A stretch of DNA of 57,153 bases. Origin: Pelagibacterium lentulum (GTDB taxonomy: Bacteria > Pseudomonadota > Alphaproteobacteria > Rhizobiales > Devosiaceae). The position numbers were made by a program, and so were the translations under genes. Position 1 is the first letter of the stretch. The number at the start of each line of letters is the position of its first letter. Under the pieces are notes generated by a model. It was not told the origin of the DNA. It saw only the letters and a program-made list of their open reading frames with translations, and did not search any database. Positions 41,357-49,839 of the stretch are shown in pieces. The stretch is from the NCBI RefSeq assembly GCF_003992625.1, contig NZ_RZMW01000015.1, positions 1-57,153 on the forward strand, given 5' to 3'.

Positions 41357-41375
41357 CCCCGGCTCAAAGCCGGGG
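41357..41375. repeat. REP-like hairpin CCCCGGCT-CAA-AGCCGGGG
   Basis: An 8-bp perfect stem with a 3-base loop sits 50 bp after the first hairpin and 72 bp before the end of the uxuB gene (minus strand). Such motifs are common repeat units in related alphaproteobacterial genomes. Confidence 0.65.
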
Positions 41376-41446
41376 AAGCGGACGTTACAGATCGCGATTC
41401 AATCAAAATAGGACACATTCCAACCGCATGATCCCAGCTCTAACTG

Positions 41447-42898
41447 CTATAGCGTCTGCGATGTTGCCTGCACGCCCTTGTCGAAAAGGCCGACCAGCAA
41501 GCTTTCCACCAAGCCTGCCCACTCTGCGGAACCTGACAACGCATCTGGCATAAGCCCAGGCAACGCGATAAACGCTTTTACCATATCAGACGGCTCTTGC
41601 AGACCTGCGATTGCGGACCTGATTTCATCGGCTCGCGGATCGGAAAGTGTAGCCAGATTGCGGACAACAAAGGCCATCCAGCAGGCTGTCGCAAAAGCGA
41701 AGGGAGCAAGTCCGGCTAGTCCATCGGCCAATATCTCAACTGCAGGTGCAAATATGCGCTGCGGCAGTTTCTGCGTCCCGTCCATAGCGATTTGACGCGT
41801 TGCGTGCGCGATGTTGGGATTTTCGAACCGCGTGCATAGCTGGTCAGCATATGAATCCAGATCAACGCCGGGCACAGGGGGCACGGTTCTGGAAGCGACC
41901 TTCATATGCCGGACCACAGCCGAACGCAGCACCGGATCCGCCATGACGTCCCGAACATAAATTTTGTCAGAAAGCGCACCAGCGTAAGCGAGCATGGAAT
42001 GCGTGCCATTGAGCATACGCAGCTTCATTGTTTCGTAAGCCGCAATATCGCTCACAAAAAGGGCGCCTCCCTTTTCCCAAAGCGGACGACCATTGCAAAA
42101 GTTGTCCTCAAGCACCCATTGCGAGAACGGTTCTGTTTCGATCGCGGCCAAATCTTCATATCCGCAAAGCCTTTGGGCGAGTGCACGTGTCTCTGTGGTT
42201 TGCGCAGGCGTTATGCGGTCAACCATGGTTGAGGGAAAGCTGGTATTCTCCGAGATCCAGCTGCGCAACTCGCTGCTGACCTGTTCGGCAAATTCCAGAA
42301 CAACACGACGCAAGACCGCGCCATTGTCCGGCAAATTATCGCAGGAAAGAACGGTAAAGGGTTTCGTGCCAGCTGCCCGGCGAGCCTCAAGTCCTTTTAC
42401 GATCCAACCGATCGCGCTGACCGGATAAGCTTTTTCTCCTGCAAGGTCCGCGACAATCGAGACATTATTGCGATCAAGGCCACCAGTGGCCACATCACGA
42501 CAATACCCTTTCTCAGTAATTGTGAGCGATACAATCCGCGTGGTCTCGGCAGATAGTGCAGCCAGAAGCTCTTTACCTTGCTCAGGTGCATACAGCACAC
42601 CTTTGAGTGCATCAATGACCTGCGCCGTGTCTCTGGAAGCACCGCGCTCAATCAGACAATAACGTCCATCCTGCAAATTGAGAGCATTTGCGGCATCCGC
42701 GGTTCGTAGGCTGACGCCGAGAATGCGCCAGTTTCCACCCGCCGCGGCAATAGCGCTGTCTGTATACCAAGCCTGATGAGCCCGATGAAACGCGCCGAGC
42801 CCAAGATGTACTATACCCACACCATGCCGATCGGGCGCGTAGCCAGCCGAAGTTACGCTATCGGGGAGTTTGGAATTGGCGGAAAGATGCTCCATCAA
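41447..42898 (-). CDS. uxuB: Fructuronate reductase / mannitol dehydrogenase-family protein
   Basis: The 483-residue NAD-dependent polyol dehydrogenase has an N-terminal Rossmann part (IVHLGLGAFHRAHQAWYTD), the NLPDNGAVLRRVV segment and catalytic-site residues in MKLRMLNGTHSMLAYAG. UxuB reduces D-fructuronate to D-mannonate. Assignment to UxuB over mannitol or arabinitol dehydrogenase rests on overlap (ATGA) with uxuA, which uses mannonate. It is the last gene of the transporter-hexuronate operon. Confidence 0.88.
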   Translation of the reverse strand: MMEHLSANSKLPDSVTSAGYAPDRHGVGIVHLGLGAFHRAHQAWYTDSAIAAAGGNWRILGVSLRTADAANALNLQDGRYCLIERGASRDTAQVIDALKGVLYAPEQGKELLAALSAETTRIVSLTITEKGYCRDVATGGLDRNNVSIVADLAGEKAYPVSAIGWIVKGLEARRAAGTKPFTVLSCDNLPDNGAVLRRVVLEFAEQVSSELRSWISENTSFPSTMVDRITPAQTTETRALAQRLCGYEDLAAIETEPFSQWVLEDNFCNGRPLWEKGGALFVSDIAAYETMKLRMLNGTHSMLAYAGALSDKIYVRDVMADPVLRSAVVRHMKVASRTVPPVPGVDLDSYADQLCTRFENPNIAHATRQIAMDGTQKLPQRIFAPAVEILADGLAGLAPFAFATACWMAFVVRNLATLSDPRADEIRSAIAGLQEPSDMVKAFIALPGLMPDALSGSAEWAGLVESLLVGLFDKGVQATSQTL

Positions 42899-44109
42899 GA
42901 GAACTCGGTGCGCGCATGGGAGAGCGCTGTGATGACCCCGCGCAATTCTGCAAGGCCACGCAGTCGCCCGATAATTGGATAGCCAGGCTGGCTGCGGCGG
43001 CGCAGATCATCCACGATATCCTGACCATGATCGGGGCGCATGGGTATCTGATGGTCAGCGCGTCCTTCGGCTTTGCGCCGCGCCTCTTCCTTAAGAACCG
43101 CAGCAATCAGCGCCACCATATCTGTGCCGCCAGCAAGATGCTCATCTTCATAAAACGAGCCAGCAATCGCATCGCCTTCACGGCGCACATTGCGCAGATG
43201 CAGGAAATGAACACGACCACCCAGCCGCTCCATCATGCCGGGCAGATCGTTGTCCGGGCGCGTACCGAGCGACCCTGAACAAAGCGTAATGCCATTGGCC
43301 GGGCTATCCACCGCCGAGCACAGCGCACGATAATCAGCTTCCGTCGACATTATGCGCGGGAGACCCAAGAGTGGAAATGGCGGATCATCTGGATGGCAAC
43401 ATAGCCGCTGTCCAAGTTTTTCCGCAACGGGCACCACTTCTTCTAGGAAATCAAACAGATTACGCCGCAGACGATCCGCTGGAATATCGTCGTATTCAGC
43501 AAGATGGGTGCGCACATCATCGAGCGAGAAAGTCTCTGCTCCGCCAGGAAGGCCTGCGATGATATTGCCCGTCAGCTGCCTTTTGCGCTGTTCGTCCATT
43601 TCAGAAAAGCGCTTGGCAGCCTCTTCTTTCACGGCCTCGGGGAAATCATTGTCTGCACCTCGGCGCTCGAGAATATGGATATCGAAGGCAGCAAAGTCGG
43701 CGAAGTCAAACCGCATGCAGGTTGCACCGCTTGGACGAGGCCAGGCGAGATCAGTGCGTGTCCAATCAAGGATCGGCATAAAATTGTAGCAGATCGTTTC
43801 AATGCCTGCATCGGCAAGGTTCTGAAGGCTCTGCTTGTATGTCTCGATGTGCTGACGCCAATCGCCCTGCTGCTTTTTTATGCTCTCCGAGATGGGGAGA
43901 CTTTCAACCACGGTCCAGTACAGTCCAGAAGGCTCACCAGTGGAGGTTCTCGATATCTCTGCCTTGCGCTTTTCAATCTCCTCGGAACTCCACACGACTC
44001 CCGGCTGGATATGATGTAGCGCAGAAACAATCCCTTCAGCGCCAGCCTGAACAACATCCTCTATCTTGGCAATATCGTGCGGGCCAAACCAACGCCATGT
44101 CTGTAACAA
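42895..44109 (-). CDS. uxuA: Mannonate dehydratase
   Basis: The 404-residue protein matches UxuA (E. coli about 394 residues), which converts D-mannonate to 2-dehydro-3-deoxy-D-gluconate. Conserved pieces are LQTWRWFGPHD at the N-terminus, CYNFMPILDWTRTDL, CCHPDDPPFPLLGLPRI and RPDHGQDI. The start is set at a TTG because AAGGAAG lies 7 bases upstream and it gives the family-typical N-terminus; the same frame is open 38 codons further without similarity. It overlaps uxuB by 4 bp. Confidence 0.93.
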   Translation of the reverse strand: MLQTWRWFGPHDIAKIEDVVQAGAEGIVSALHHIQPGVVWSSEEIEKRKAEISRTSTGEPSGLYWTVVESLPISESIKKQQGDWRQHIETYKQSLQNLADAGIETICYNFMPILDWTRTDLAWPRPSGATCMRFDFADFAAFDIHILERRGADNDFPEAVKEEAAKRFSEMDEQRKRQLTGNIIAGLPGGAETFSLDDVRTHLAEYDDIPADRLRRNLFDFLEEVVPVAEKLGQRLCCHPDDPPFPLLGLPRIMSTEADYRALCSAVDSPANGITLCSGSLGTRPDNDLPGMMERLGGRVHFLHLRNVRREGDAIAGSFYEDEHLAGGTDMVALIAAVLKEEARRKAEGRADHQIPMRPDHGQDIVDDLRRRSQPGYPIIGRLRGLAELRGVITALSHARTEFS

Positions 44110-44232
44110 GATTTGCTTCCTTAAAAGTTCTGTGTGATGTGCGGCCGGCACAGGTGAAAAGCACCTTTCCAGATCCCTATGTGCTTGAAAAACTGTCCGC
44201 GACGGGTTCGATAGCAGAGGCACCGGCGCGCT

Positions 44233-45309
44233 TTAGTTCACGCGCTGCTCGGTTTCAGCATCAAAAAGATGAATCGCATTCAGCCTGGGCAGCAGTCGCA
44301 ATGACTGACCTGATGCAATAGCGATTCGGTCCCTCAGAACGCCGGTAATGGTGTCACCATTCGCATTACCAACAAAGTATGTCTCAGCACCGGTAGGCTC
44401 AACGACCGATACGGTAACTTCAAAAACCTCTGGCGCCTCCGAAACCTGCAGATGTTCAGGACGGAAGCCCATAATCAACTTCTTGCCCTCAAAGGCCCTA
44501 TCAAGCCCTTCGGGCAATGGCAGCACAGTGTGGTTTGCGGATTCAAACATTTGCTTGCCATCACGTACGACCACTGTTCCATCCAGGAAATTCATCGATG
44601 GCGACCCGATGAAACCTGCCACGAACCTATTGGCAGGCCGGTCATAAAGCTCAAGTGGCTCACCGAACTGTTCCACAACACCATCACGCATCACGACAAT
44701 CTTGTCGGCCATAGTCATGGCCTCTATCTGATCATGAGTTACATAAATGGTGGTGGTCTTGAGTCTTGCGTGAAGGTCCTTGAGTTCCGTACGCATCTGA
44801 ACGCGAAGTTTTGCGTCGAGATTTGAAAGCGGCTCGTCGAACAAAAACACCTGCGGGTTGCGAACGATCGCGCGGCCCATCGCAACGCGCTGACGCTGTC
44901 CACCTGAGAGCTGTTTTGGAAAGCGCTCAAGGTAGTCCGTCAGTCCGAGAATACGTGCCGCATCCTTGACCCGTTGATCGATTTCATCTTTGGACTTCCG
45001 CGCAAGACGGAGCGAGAATCCCATGTTCTGAGCAATTGTCATATGCGGATAGAGCGCATAGTTCTGAAAGACCATGGCGATATCGCGGTGCTTGGGCTCA
45101 ACGTCATTGATGACGCGGTCACCAATCAGGATTTCACCACCGGTGATTTCTTCGAGACCGGCAATCATGCGCAACAGTGTGGATTTACCGCACCCGGAGG
45201 GGCCGACAAGAACCACAAAATCGCCATCGGACACCCCAACTGAAACACCGTGAATGGTGTCCACGGAGCCGTACGATTTCCTTACATTCTTGATTTCGAC
45301 GGAAGCCAT
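44233..45309 (-). CDS. ABC transporter ATP-binding protein, UgpC/MsmK type
   Basis: The 358-residue ATPase has Walker A GPSGCGKST, LSGGQRQR, VFLFDEPLSNLDAKLR and YVTHDQIEAMTMADKI motifs and a C-terminal OB/TOBE domain (IMGFRPEHLQVSE). It powers the permeases at 46.5-48.3 kb and lies 2 bp after the AGE-like gene. It closely parallels the ATPase at 13.0 kb, and both could in principle serve several CUT1 importers. Confidence 0.95.
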   Translation of the reverse strand: MASVEIKNVRKSYGSVDTIHGVSVGVSDGDFVVLVGPSGCGKSTLLRMIAGLEEITGGEILIGDRVINDVEPKHRDIAMVFQNYALYPHMTIAQNMGFSLRLARKSKDEIDQRVKDAARILGLTDYLERFPKQLSGGQRQRVAMGRAIVRNPQVFLFDEPLSNLDAKLRVQMRTELKDLHARLKTTTIYVTHDQIEAMTMADKIVVMRDGVVEQFGEPLELYDRPANRFVAGFIGSPSMNFLDGTVVVRDGKQMFESANHTVLPLPEGLDRAFEGKKLIMGFRPEHLQVSEAPEVFEVTVSVVEPTGAETYFVGNANGDTITGVLRDRIAIASGQSLRLLPRLNAIHLFDAETEQRVN

Positions 45310-45311
45310 GC

Positions 45312-46538
45312 CTAGTCGCGCTCCTTAATTGCACTCATTCTGTCTATTGCCTGCATTGCGGCCAACACGCTCAAACCGGTATGATATCCAGGGTCAAGAT
45401 CGGGGGTTGCGGGCACGTAATCAACAGGACCATCTAGTGTCCTGCATTGGTAAGCCACTGATGGGTTGTCACGCCAATACCATTCAAAAAACGCCCGATG
45501 TGCTGTCTGCCATAGTGACATCACCCGCTCAGACCTCGTGCGCTCGAATATAAGAGCAGCGGTCCGGATTGTTTCCGGCAAAGTCCACCATGGACGATAG
45601 GGACTGGTCTGCTCTCCTGAAGATAGAGAAACCGTCAACGCGACACCGGGGGCAGTATACCCACTCTCAAACGATGCGATGAGAATGCGTGACAGCATTT
45701 CCACCATTTCATCGGACGCGTCACTTCCCAGATAGTCGAGAGCAAATCCTGCGAACTCTATGCCGTGCCCGACATTACAAACATCTTCACCAGAGACGTT
45801 TCGCAAAAGTCCGGTTGCAGGATCAAAGTGACGATCGATGACATGGGAGATGAAGCGATTAGCATAGGCTGCATGCGATGAATGCCCGGCACGCTTGAGC
45901 ATGCCTGCTCCACCAAGCAAGATCATACGAGGACCGAAATCATCCTGCTGTTCAGCCAGGGACACATCCCCCAGCTTTTCATGTTCGTTAATCTGGAAAT
46001 GCCCATCTTCAATCGAAGCAACCACCTTATCGAAATACGCAAGATGACCTGTCAGGCCCGGCAGCCCGAAACGTGAAGCTGCCGCCACCAGCCCTTTGGC
46101 CACAAAAGCATCTGAATAGGTGAAAATATTGCTGGGTGTTTCCTGCGCTTCCCACCCTTCGCCCAGACGGCGAACAGGCGACATTGCCTTTTCATAGCAG
46201 AAATAGGCATGGCCATCCCTGCTCACCAGTTCATTGAGCGCATTGTAGAGTTCGCGCGCCGCCTGATCGAGGCGGCTGGTGAGAGCGGGATTATCAGTTT
46301 CAAACCATTGGGCATGAGTAACGAGCGCTTCGAGGCCCCTGCCCTGTATCCACCCATAGACAAAGTCCGGGCCACGCAGACCGTCCTCCGCCCTATAATC
46401 GGCCAGTGTCAGCGGATTGAGCTTGGTGTTGAGGTAGCGCCCGTGAAGTCGAGGCCGTGCCAACATCCACTCAAGCGTTGCCGCGTTGATACGGCCGTAA
46501 TCGGCACGCGCTTTAGAGAAAAAGCTATTCTCTCTCAT
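45312..46538 (-). CDS. AGE-like (alpha/alpha)6-barrel enzyme
   Basis: The 408-residue protein fits the fold of N-acylglucosamine 2-epimerase and related six-hairpin enzymes. Evidence includes ETPSNIFTYSDAFVAKGL, NVGHGIEFAGFALDYLG and RPWWTLPETIRTAALIFERT, the last resembling the W-x-x-PE motif of AGE and cellobiose-epimerase proteins. Related barrels include unsaturated glucuronyl hydrolases. No signal peptide is seen. It is embedded between permease and ATPase genes of a uronate-associated importer, so it may epimerise or split the imported sugar. The reaction is inferred only at family level. Confidence 0.72.
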   Translation of the reverse strand: MRENSFFSKARADYGRINAATLEWMLARPRLHGRYLNTKLNPLTLADYRAEDGLRGPDFVYGWIQGRGLEALVTHAQWFETDNPALTSRLDQAARELYNALNELVSRDGHAYFCYEKAMSPVRRLGEGWEAQETPSNIFTYSDAFVAKGLVAAASRFGLPGLTGHLAYFDKVVASIEDGHFQINEHEKLGDVSLAEQQDDFGPRMILLGGAGMLKRAGHSSHAAYANRFISHVIDRHFDPATGLLRNVSGEDVCNVGHGIEFAGFALDYLGSDASDEMVEMLSRILIASFESGYTAPGVALTVSLSSGEQTSPYRPWWTLPETIRTAALIFERTRSERVMSLWQTAHRAFFEWYWRDNPSVAYQCRTLDGPVDYVPATPDLDPGYHTGLSVLAAMQAIDRMSAIKERD

Positions 46539-47410
46539 TCCTTTAGCCCCGTACCAGCAACACCCTCGACGAAGTTCTTCCTCAGAAGGACAAACAGGGT
46601 CACGCTGGGAATGAGAACGATCGCGGAAGCGGCACTGAGCTTACCCAGATCGACCGTAAATCCGGTCTGGAAGAGAGCCAACCCTACTTCGATCGTATAG
46701 GACTCGCGGGTCGTCGCAACAATCAGCGGCCATGCAAAGGCTGTCCATGCCTGGAAGAATGCCAACACGGCAAGCGCGCCAAGCGCACTGCGAAGCAATG
46801 GCACGACGATGAAGAAGAAAATCCAGAGCTCGCCGGCACCATCGATACGTGCTGCTTCGAGAAGTTCGTCAGGAACCGAATGGATCACATTCTGGCGGAT
46901 GAGAAATATGCCGAAGCTCATCACCAGATAGCCAATCAGCAGGCCCCAGAGCGAATTGAGCATGCCCAACGACTGCACCTGAAAGTACAGCGGGATCATA
47001 TAGACCTCAAAGGGCACAATGGCCGTAGCAAGAATGATCAGGAAGATGATGTTGAGCGAGCGGTACTTGAACTTTCCGAGCACATAGCCTGCAATCGCAG
47101 ACGTCGCCAGAATTGCGATGGTCGAAAGCGTCGCAAATGCAAAACTGTTGAACATCCAGAGCAATAGTGGCGTATCGTTCAGCACCGCTGTCAAATTATC
47201 CAGCGTTGGATTGTTCGGAATAAATGTTGGCGGCCAGCTTACCAGTTCCTGTGGGGTCTTGAAGGCGTTTGCCACTAGCATAAGAAGCGGCAGAACCATC
47301 ATGACACCAAACAGGATCAAAAAGCCATCAATAGCCCAATCGGTCAGCTTGCGCTTGCGGTTCCACTTTGAGCTGCCCGATTGCGGTGCGGAGTTTGACG
47401 GGATGCTCAT
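46535..47410 (-). CDS. ABC sugar permease, MalG-like (CUT1)
   Basis: The 291-residue permease has about six transmembrane helices and the EAA loop LEAARIDGAGELWIFFFIVV. It overlaps both neighbours by ATGA, showing translational coupling with the MalF-like permease upstream and the AGE-like gene downstream. Confidence 0.94.
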   Translation of the reverse strand: MSIPSNSAPQSGSSKWNRKRKLTDWAIDGFLILFGVMMVLPLLMLVANAFKTPQELVSWPPTFIPNNPTLDNLTAVLNDTPLLLWMFNSFAFATLSTIAILATSAIAGYVLGKFKYRSLNIIFLIILATAIVPFEVYMIPLYFQVQSLGMLNSLWGLLIGYLVMSFGIFLIRQNVIHSVPDELLEAARIDGAGELWIFFFIVVPLLRSALGALAVLAFFQAWTAFAWPLIVATTRESYTIEVGLALFQTGFTVDLGKLSAASAIVLIPSVTLFVLLRKNFVEGVAGTGLKE

Positions 47411-48297
47411 GAACGGGCTCCTTTTTCGCGCAACAGGGTGAACTGGATAAACGTCAGAACCAGAACGATGGCCAGCAACACCACGGCTTCGGATGCAGCA
47501 TAACCAACGCGATAATTTCGGAATGCATTCTCAAGCATATCAAGCACCAGCACTCTGACCTGCCTGCCGGGCGCGCCCTGTGCATCCGAGGCAAGTACAA
47601 AGACCTGCGCGTAGACGTTGAATGCCGAGACCAGTGTAACCACGGAGACGTAAAGTGTGATCGGCTTCAGCATCGGCATCGAAATGAACCAGAACGATTG
47701 CGGCGCAGATGCACCGTCAAGCCTTGCTGCCTCAAACAACGAGTTGGGAAGATTCTTGAAGCCGACCAAGTAGATGATCACCGCATAGCCCAGCGCCTGC
47801 CATGAGCACAGAATGATAATGGAGATCAGCGAAAGCGTGGGATCAAAAAGCCAAGCCTGAGGTTGAATTCCAAACATGCCCAGAAATGCATTGAGAGGCC
47901 CTAGCCGTGCATCGAAAATCCATTTCCAAGCCATGGCCGCCGGGACCAGCGAAGCGACATGCGGGATAAAGACCGAAGTTTCGTAGAAACCAGCGAAACG
48001 CGATTTCGTACGATGATAAATCAACGCTGAGATGACCATCGCGGTCGGAATGGTCAACAAGAGGACGCCGAAGGCTATGATCGACGTATTGCGCAACGCT
48101 TCCCAAAAGAGATGATCCGCAAACAATTCCCGGAAGTTCTCAAGGCCGATAAACGGTTTGTTGCGAGACAGCAAATCCCATTTGTGCACGCTGAGACGCA
48201 GTATTTCGCCAATAGGTATGATACGAACCCAGAAAAAGATCGCCAAGGTAGGAAGAATGGCGGCAATCGCGAACAGCAAGCGCTTGCGCTTCAGCAT
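47407..48297 (-). CDS. ABC sugar permease, MalF-like (CUT1)
   Basis: The 296-residue permease has about six transmembrane helices and the EAA loop FEAARLDGASAPQSFWFISM. It pairs with the MalG-like protein to form the channel. It follows the binding-protein gene after a 123-bp gap containing a strong hairpin. Confidence 0.94.
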   Translation of the reverse strand: MLKRKRLLFAIAAILPTLAIFFWVRIIPIGEILRLSVHKWDLLSRNKPFIGLENFRELFADHLFWEALRNTSIIAFGVLLLTIPTAMVISALIYHRTKSRFAGFYETSVFIPHVASLVPAAMAWKWIFDARLGPLNAFLGMFGIQPQAWLFDPTLSLISIIILCSWQALGYAVIIYLVGFKNLPNSLFEAARLDGASAPQSFWFISMPMLKPITLYVSVVTLVSAFNVYAQVFVLASDAQGAPGRQVRVLVLDMLENAFRNYRVGYAASEAVVLLAIVLVLTFIQFTLLREKGARS

Positions 48298-48377
48298 ATC
48301 AGTCTCTCGCGTCTTGGGTTTTCCAGATACCAGTCATCGATGCCCGCACAGCTGCGGACCTGCAGTATCAAACAATG

Positions 48378-48407
48378 CCCCACCGGCGTGTAGGCAAGCC
48401 GGTGGGG
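48378..48407 (-). terminator. 10-bp hairpin between binding protein and permeases
   Basis: CCCCACCGGC (48378-48387) pairs perfectly with GCCGGTGGGG (48398-48407) around a 10-base loop, 13 bp after the binding-protein stop. No T run follows. It probably causes partial termination or protects the binding-protein mRNA, giving more receptor than permease. Confidence 0.7.
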
Positions 48408-48420
48408 TGGTCAGTTAAGA

Positions 48421-49737
48421 TTATTCAGCCAGCAGGCCTTCGCGACGAAGAATCTGGTTGGCTTCGTCTTCAGCAGCTTGCAAGAAGTTACCAATGGCTT
48501 CTTCATCGCCAGCAAGCTGGGACGCTGCGAACGCATTGACGAGCTGGGCCGCAATACGGGTCAGCACTTCTTCGATCGGAGCAAGAGCGGGCAAGGTGAA
48601 GAATGCGTAACCTTCCGGATAGTCCACAAAAGCAGCAAAAGCTGGCTCGGCTTCAGTCACCGGGCTGTAGTCGACATTATGCCGATTAGGCAGCCAACCA
48701 ACATTCTCAAGCAGCCAGACAAGATTTTCAGGATCATTGGTTGCCTGGATGTAATCCCAAGCGGCCTGCTCCGCTTCACCTTCTGCGCTGACATAGAGGT
48801 TGGCAGGAAGGCCAATTGCACCATAGGGCAAAGGCGCAGTTGCGTAGTTGAGATCAGGAGCTTTTGCCGCGATGTCGCCGATCACCCAGCTTTCGCGGAT
48901 GAACATTGCAGTCTGTTCACGCTCAAAAGCTTCAGCATCTGCAGGCGATTCAACCGCAACAGTCTTTTCGATATGAATGTTATCGAGGTACTGCCCGAGG
49001 GCCGCACGGCCAGCTTCATTGTTGAGGTTGATACGGAATTTACCCGGCGTCACTTCCTCGATCATCATGCCGCCATCGAACTGGAACATGTTGATCCAGA
49101 ATTTTTCAGCAATACCCTGACCACCACCTGACAGACGCAGTGACCAACCGGTCACGTCAATATTGCCGGAATCGTCACGCTTGGTCAGCGCCTTAGCATA
49201 TTCAGTGTATTCTTCCATCGTCTGCGGAGGACCATCTAAGCCAGCTTCCTCAAACATGTCGAGATTATAGAACAACGCAGACTGACCGCGGAACAACGGA
49301 ACACCATAGACGGTGCCATCATAGCTCACAGCATCAACGAAGAACTCGCCAAAGTTCTCGGAATCCTGAACAAAATCGGCAACACCTTCGAGCGCCTGAT
49401 TGAACAGTTCGTTCTCGATGTAACGGCTGGCGGTTGCGCTGTTGAGTTCAACAACAACAGCCCCTGCAGAACCCGAGGACAGACCCAGCGCGACACGGCG
49501 CTCATGCTCACGGAGCGGAATGGCTTGCACGTCGATGGTGACGCCAGGATGGGTTTCCCTGAAACCTTCTGCAACGTGCTCATAAAAAGGCGCCAGCTCT
49601 GGATAGCCTGACCAGACGGTGACCGTCTGTGCGAATGCACCGGAAATTCCAGCCATCATCACGCCGGCCGCAACCGACCCGAGCACCGCGCTGCGGTTGA
49701 TCCCGGCACGTAAAATCGCGTTCTTGTTTATAGACAT
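48421..49737 (-). CDS. ABC extracellular substrate-binding protein (family 1)
   Basis: The protein has 438 residues from the ATG of MSINKNAILR, preceded by GGAAGGGAAAA; an upstream ATG at 49755 would put that site inside the gene. The signal peptide ends near AGISGAFAQT. The mature part is a CUT1-type binding fold (WSGYPELAPFYEHVAEGFRE; PLFRGQSALFYNLDMFEEAG). The promoter region carries a TGCAACCGGTTGCg operator, so it belongs to the LacI regulon of 54.1 kb. With uxuAB in the same operon, its ligand is probably uronate-containing. Confidence 0.93.
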   Translation of the reverse strand: MSINKNAILRAGINRSAVLGSVAAGVMMAGISGAFAQTVTVWSGYPELAPFYEHVAEGFRETHPGVTIDVQAIPLREHERRVALGLSSGSAGAVVVELNSATASRYIENELFNQALEGVADFVQDSENFGEFFVDAVSYDGTVYGVPLFRGQSALFYNLDMFEEAGLDGPPQTMEEYTEYAKALTKRDDSGNIDVTGWSLRLSGGGQGIAEKFWINMFQFDGGMMIEEVTPGKFRINLNNEAGRAALGQYLDNIHIEKTVAVESPADAEAFEREQTAMFIRESWVIGDIAAKAPDLNYATAPLPYGAIGLPANLYVSAEGEAEQAAWDYIQATNDPENLVWLLENVGWLPNRHNVDYSPVTEAEPAFAAFVDYPEGYAFFTLPALAPIEEVLTRIAAQLVNAFAASQLAGDEEAIGNFLQAAEDEANQILRREGLLAE

Positions 49738-49789
49738 TGTAGTTTTCCCTTCCATGTGGCGTTTCCTCTACGCTTTGTAAATGCTGCCA

Positions 49790-49803
49790 TGCAACCGGTT
49801 GCG
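49790..49803. promoter_or_regulatory. LacI-type operator TGCAACCGGTTGCG upstream of the importer operon
   Basis: It differs from the perfect palindrome TGCAACCGGTTGCA at 53964 by the last base only. It lies 53 bp upstream of the binding-protein ATG, where repression of initiation is expected. Confidence 0.82.
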
Positions 49804-49839
49804 CGTCAAGCTAAGCAAATGCCTTAACGGTCGATTCTT

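Larger units (their letters stand above)
40883..41446. other. 564-bp gap with REP-like hairpins, no gene
   Basis: No convincing frame was found. Two GC hairpins lie at 41287-41307 and 41357-41375 (listed separately). The region separates the 3' ends of two converging operons, so one or both hairpins may end transcription. Confidence 0.65.

Noticed and set aside
42110-44110. Additional operator copies near uxuA
   Set aside because: No TGCAACCGGTTGCA-like site was found there; uxuA is most simply part of the importer operon transcript.
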